Below, piece after piece: positions 35,607-36,712 of a stretch of 36,712 bases of DNA. The stretch is from Planctomycetaceae bacterium (GTDB lineage: Bacteria > Planctomycetota > Planctomycetia > Planctomycetales > Planctomycetaceae). The stretch spans positions 1 to 36,712 of the forward strand of contig JAKFWA010000091.1 in assembly GCA_021732995.1 (NCBI GenBank), read 5' to 3'. Below the pieces are notes generated by a model, which saw only the letters and a list, made by a program, of their open reading frames with translations, had not been told where the DNA came from and ran no database searches. Each line of letters starts with the position of its first letter. Position 1 is the first letter of the stretch. The position numbers and the translations under genes are program-made.

Positions 35607-36712
35607 TCACTTCGCAGCGGACACTGGCGTCATCGAGTACACGGTGTAGGTCGAATTCTCATAGACCACCGGCGCGTCCAGCACCGACAGGCGGCGGCTG
35701 ATGAAGTACTCAGCCTCGGTGTGCTTGTGCAGCTTCCGCACCTCCTCAGTGGTATAGCGACCGTGCTCGGGATCGGTACCCGCCCAGGCCAGCAGCCAGC
35801 GCAGGCGGTTGTTCCATGTCACGAGCGACTTCGCATCCTGCGGACAATCTTTGAAGGCTACATACTCGGCCCGCTGGGCATACCACTTGAAGGCCCAGCT
35901 CTCACGCGGGGTGATGAAGAGTGATTCCGGCGGCGTATTGGCTTTGACCCACTGACAGACATCCAGCCAGTCGCCCTCGCGATCGTCGGGCATGTAGCGG
36001 GCTGAACCAATTCCGAAGCCGTAAGCCAGAGTGCCCAGCATCAACGCTGCCGCGGCTGCTGTCAGCCGTCGCTGAGTCCTCGCCGGGTTTCGCAGCCAGC
36101 GAACGCGGTCCTGAAACCAACTGGCAAAGGCCAGCACAAAGAAGATCGGCACCACCGCATCAGCCAGACGGAACGGATAGAATTTCAGGATCGTCATGCG
36201 CAGTTCGAAGAGTGGCATCTTTTCTGGCCGAGGTCTCGGCCCCCACCCGGCTAGCCAACCCACCAGCGCGATGCCCACTGCTGCGATGACGAAACTTCTT
36301 AGCCAGGCATACTCACGCTGAGGAATCCGTCGCCCGGCCACCCAGCAGCCCACAGCCAGCATGAGCAGGTAGACCAGATACCCTCGTTTCGGAAACTGCA
36401 TCGGGTCGAGATGATGGGCCAGACGATAGAAGACCTGAATGTAGCTCGCCGTATACGAGTCTTCGGGGGCTTGGCCGCCCACTGCACTTAACGCCGGCAC
36501 GATGCCCGCGAGGCTGGCCGCCGCGAACAGCACGAGCCCCACAATCAACGAAACTTTTCGTCGCTGATCTTGCCCCCTTCGCCCCGGTCCACCGGGAAGA
36601 GGGGCCGGGGGTGAGGGGCACTGCTTGGCAACGGCATCTGAATCTGATTCCCCCCGCAGCGTGTCTGCGTCGTCAGAACTCGCGAGGGCAGTCTGATCTC
36701 GCCCCTCACCCC
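35607..36712 (-). CDS. Polytopic DUF6798-like membrane protein, N-terminus beyond window
   Basis: An open frame of 367 visible codons, entering from the right edge and ending at TGA (35607-35609). The visible part has about five membrane helices and then a soluble C-terminal domain with DWLDVCQWVKANTPP, a WAFKWYAQRAEYV segment and an EYFISRR strand, which recall the DUF6798 family. Function unknown. A TTG at 36548 could give a shorter 313-residue start, but the frame is open without a stop to the edge. Upstream of that TTG it reads through a Pro/Gly-rich stretch coded by a C/G-rich palindromic repeat. Confidence 0.65.
   Translation of the reverse strand, partial: GEGRDQTALASSDDADTLRGESDSDAVAKQCPSPPAPLPGGPGRRGQDQRRKVSLIVGLVLFAAASLAGIVPALSAVGGQAPEDSYTASYIQVFYRLAHHLDPMQFPKRGYLVYLLMLAVGCWVAGRRIPQREYAWLRSFVIAAVGIALVGWLAGWGPRPRPEKMPLFELRMTILKFYPFRLADAVVPIFFVLAFASWFQDRVRWLRNPARTQRRLTAAAAALMLGTLAYGFGIGSARYMPDDREGDWLDVCQWVKANTPPESLFITPRESWAFKWYAQRAEYVAFKDCPQDAKSLVTWNNRLRWLLAWAGTDPEHGRYTTEEVRKLHKHTEAEYFISRRLSVLDAPVVYENSTYTVYSMTPVSAAK
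36570..36712. repeat. C/G-rich palindromic repeat inside the last gene (continues past edge)
   Basis: CCCGGT (36583-36588) and ACCGGG (36591-36596) form the tip of a hairpin whose lower stem pairs CCCCTTC with GAAGAGGGG, with one bulge. A 12-bp inverted repeat, GGGGTGAGGGGC at 36608-36619 and its exact complement at 36701-36712, brackets the rest. It resembles interspersed repeats I remember from Planctomycetes. It is in frame with the last gene. Confidence 0.6.

Overview
The window is about 36.7 kb of roughly 58% G+C DNA that reads as chromosome of a planctomycete, probably order Planctomycetales. The evidence is lineage-typical protein families: two large PSCyt1/DUF1549/DUF1553 cytochrome-like proteins, a DUF1501 protein, small or lineage-enriched families resembling DUF5989, DUF6800, DUF5658 and DUF6798, BatA/DUF58 von Willebrand proteins, and a SpoIIE-type phosphatase. 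No rRNA, tRNA, CRISPR array, phage module or complete mobile element is visible. The only mobile-element trace is the last 37 codons of an IS630-like transposase at the left edge.

Layout. 1-294: transposase tail and a leader with two mutually exclusive hairpins. 295-4140 (+): secreted planctomycete cytochrome protein followed by a DUF4058 protein, without the DUF1501 gene that usually follows. 4164-4550 (-): VOC/glyoxalase-fold protein. 4691-5855 (+): DUF5989-like membrane peptide and a DUF58 protein. 6017-12857 (-): glutaminyl-tRNA synthetase, a 58-residue basic protein, a PLP D-amino-acid enzyme, a type II NADH dehydrogenase fused to a cyclic-nucleotide-binding domain, and a SpoIIE/PP2C phosphatase. 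13309-20070 (+): a compact run of a PfkB sugar kinase, a prenyltransferase-repeat protein, a second PSCyt1/DUF1549/DUF1553 protein and its DUF1501 partner. 20186-22210 (-): exported TPR-like protein with a duplicated module. 22600-24171 (+): zinc-ribbon DUF4178 protein. 24187-26718 (-): two-gene ABC exporter. 27073-28020 (+): His-rich ZIP metal transporter. 28083-31633 (-): BatA-type protein, membrane-anchored beta-propeller protein and a small DUF5658-like protein. 31875-35390 (+): nucleotide-sugar epimerase and a Wzz/BY-kinase-like chain-length protein. 35607-36712 (-): polytopic DUF6798-like protein running off the window.

The genes do not form one obvious new pathway. The clearest functional units are the PfkB-to-DUF1501 run (sugar use plus exported cytochrome/hydrolase-like proteins), the NADH dehydrogenase/phosphatase pair (respiration with signalling domains), the ABC exporter, and the exopolysaccharide pair. 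In the polysaccharide protein the P-loop lysine of the kinase domain is replaced by Asn, so it is probably not an active tyrosine kinase.

The most novel signal lies in non-coding repeats. Three short hairpins share a conserved left flank and have stems that change by paired substitutions. All three sit in sense orientation just after a stop codon. A second palindromic family occurs at 5947-6014 and 32868-32952, and a C/G-rich palindromic repeat is read in frame inside the last gene. Between the 58-residue gene and glnS are two strong hairpins, one of which can only fold fully as minus-strand RNA.
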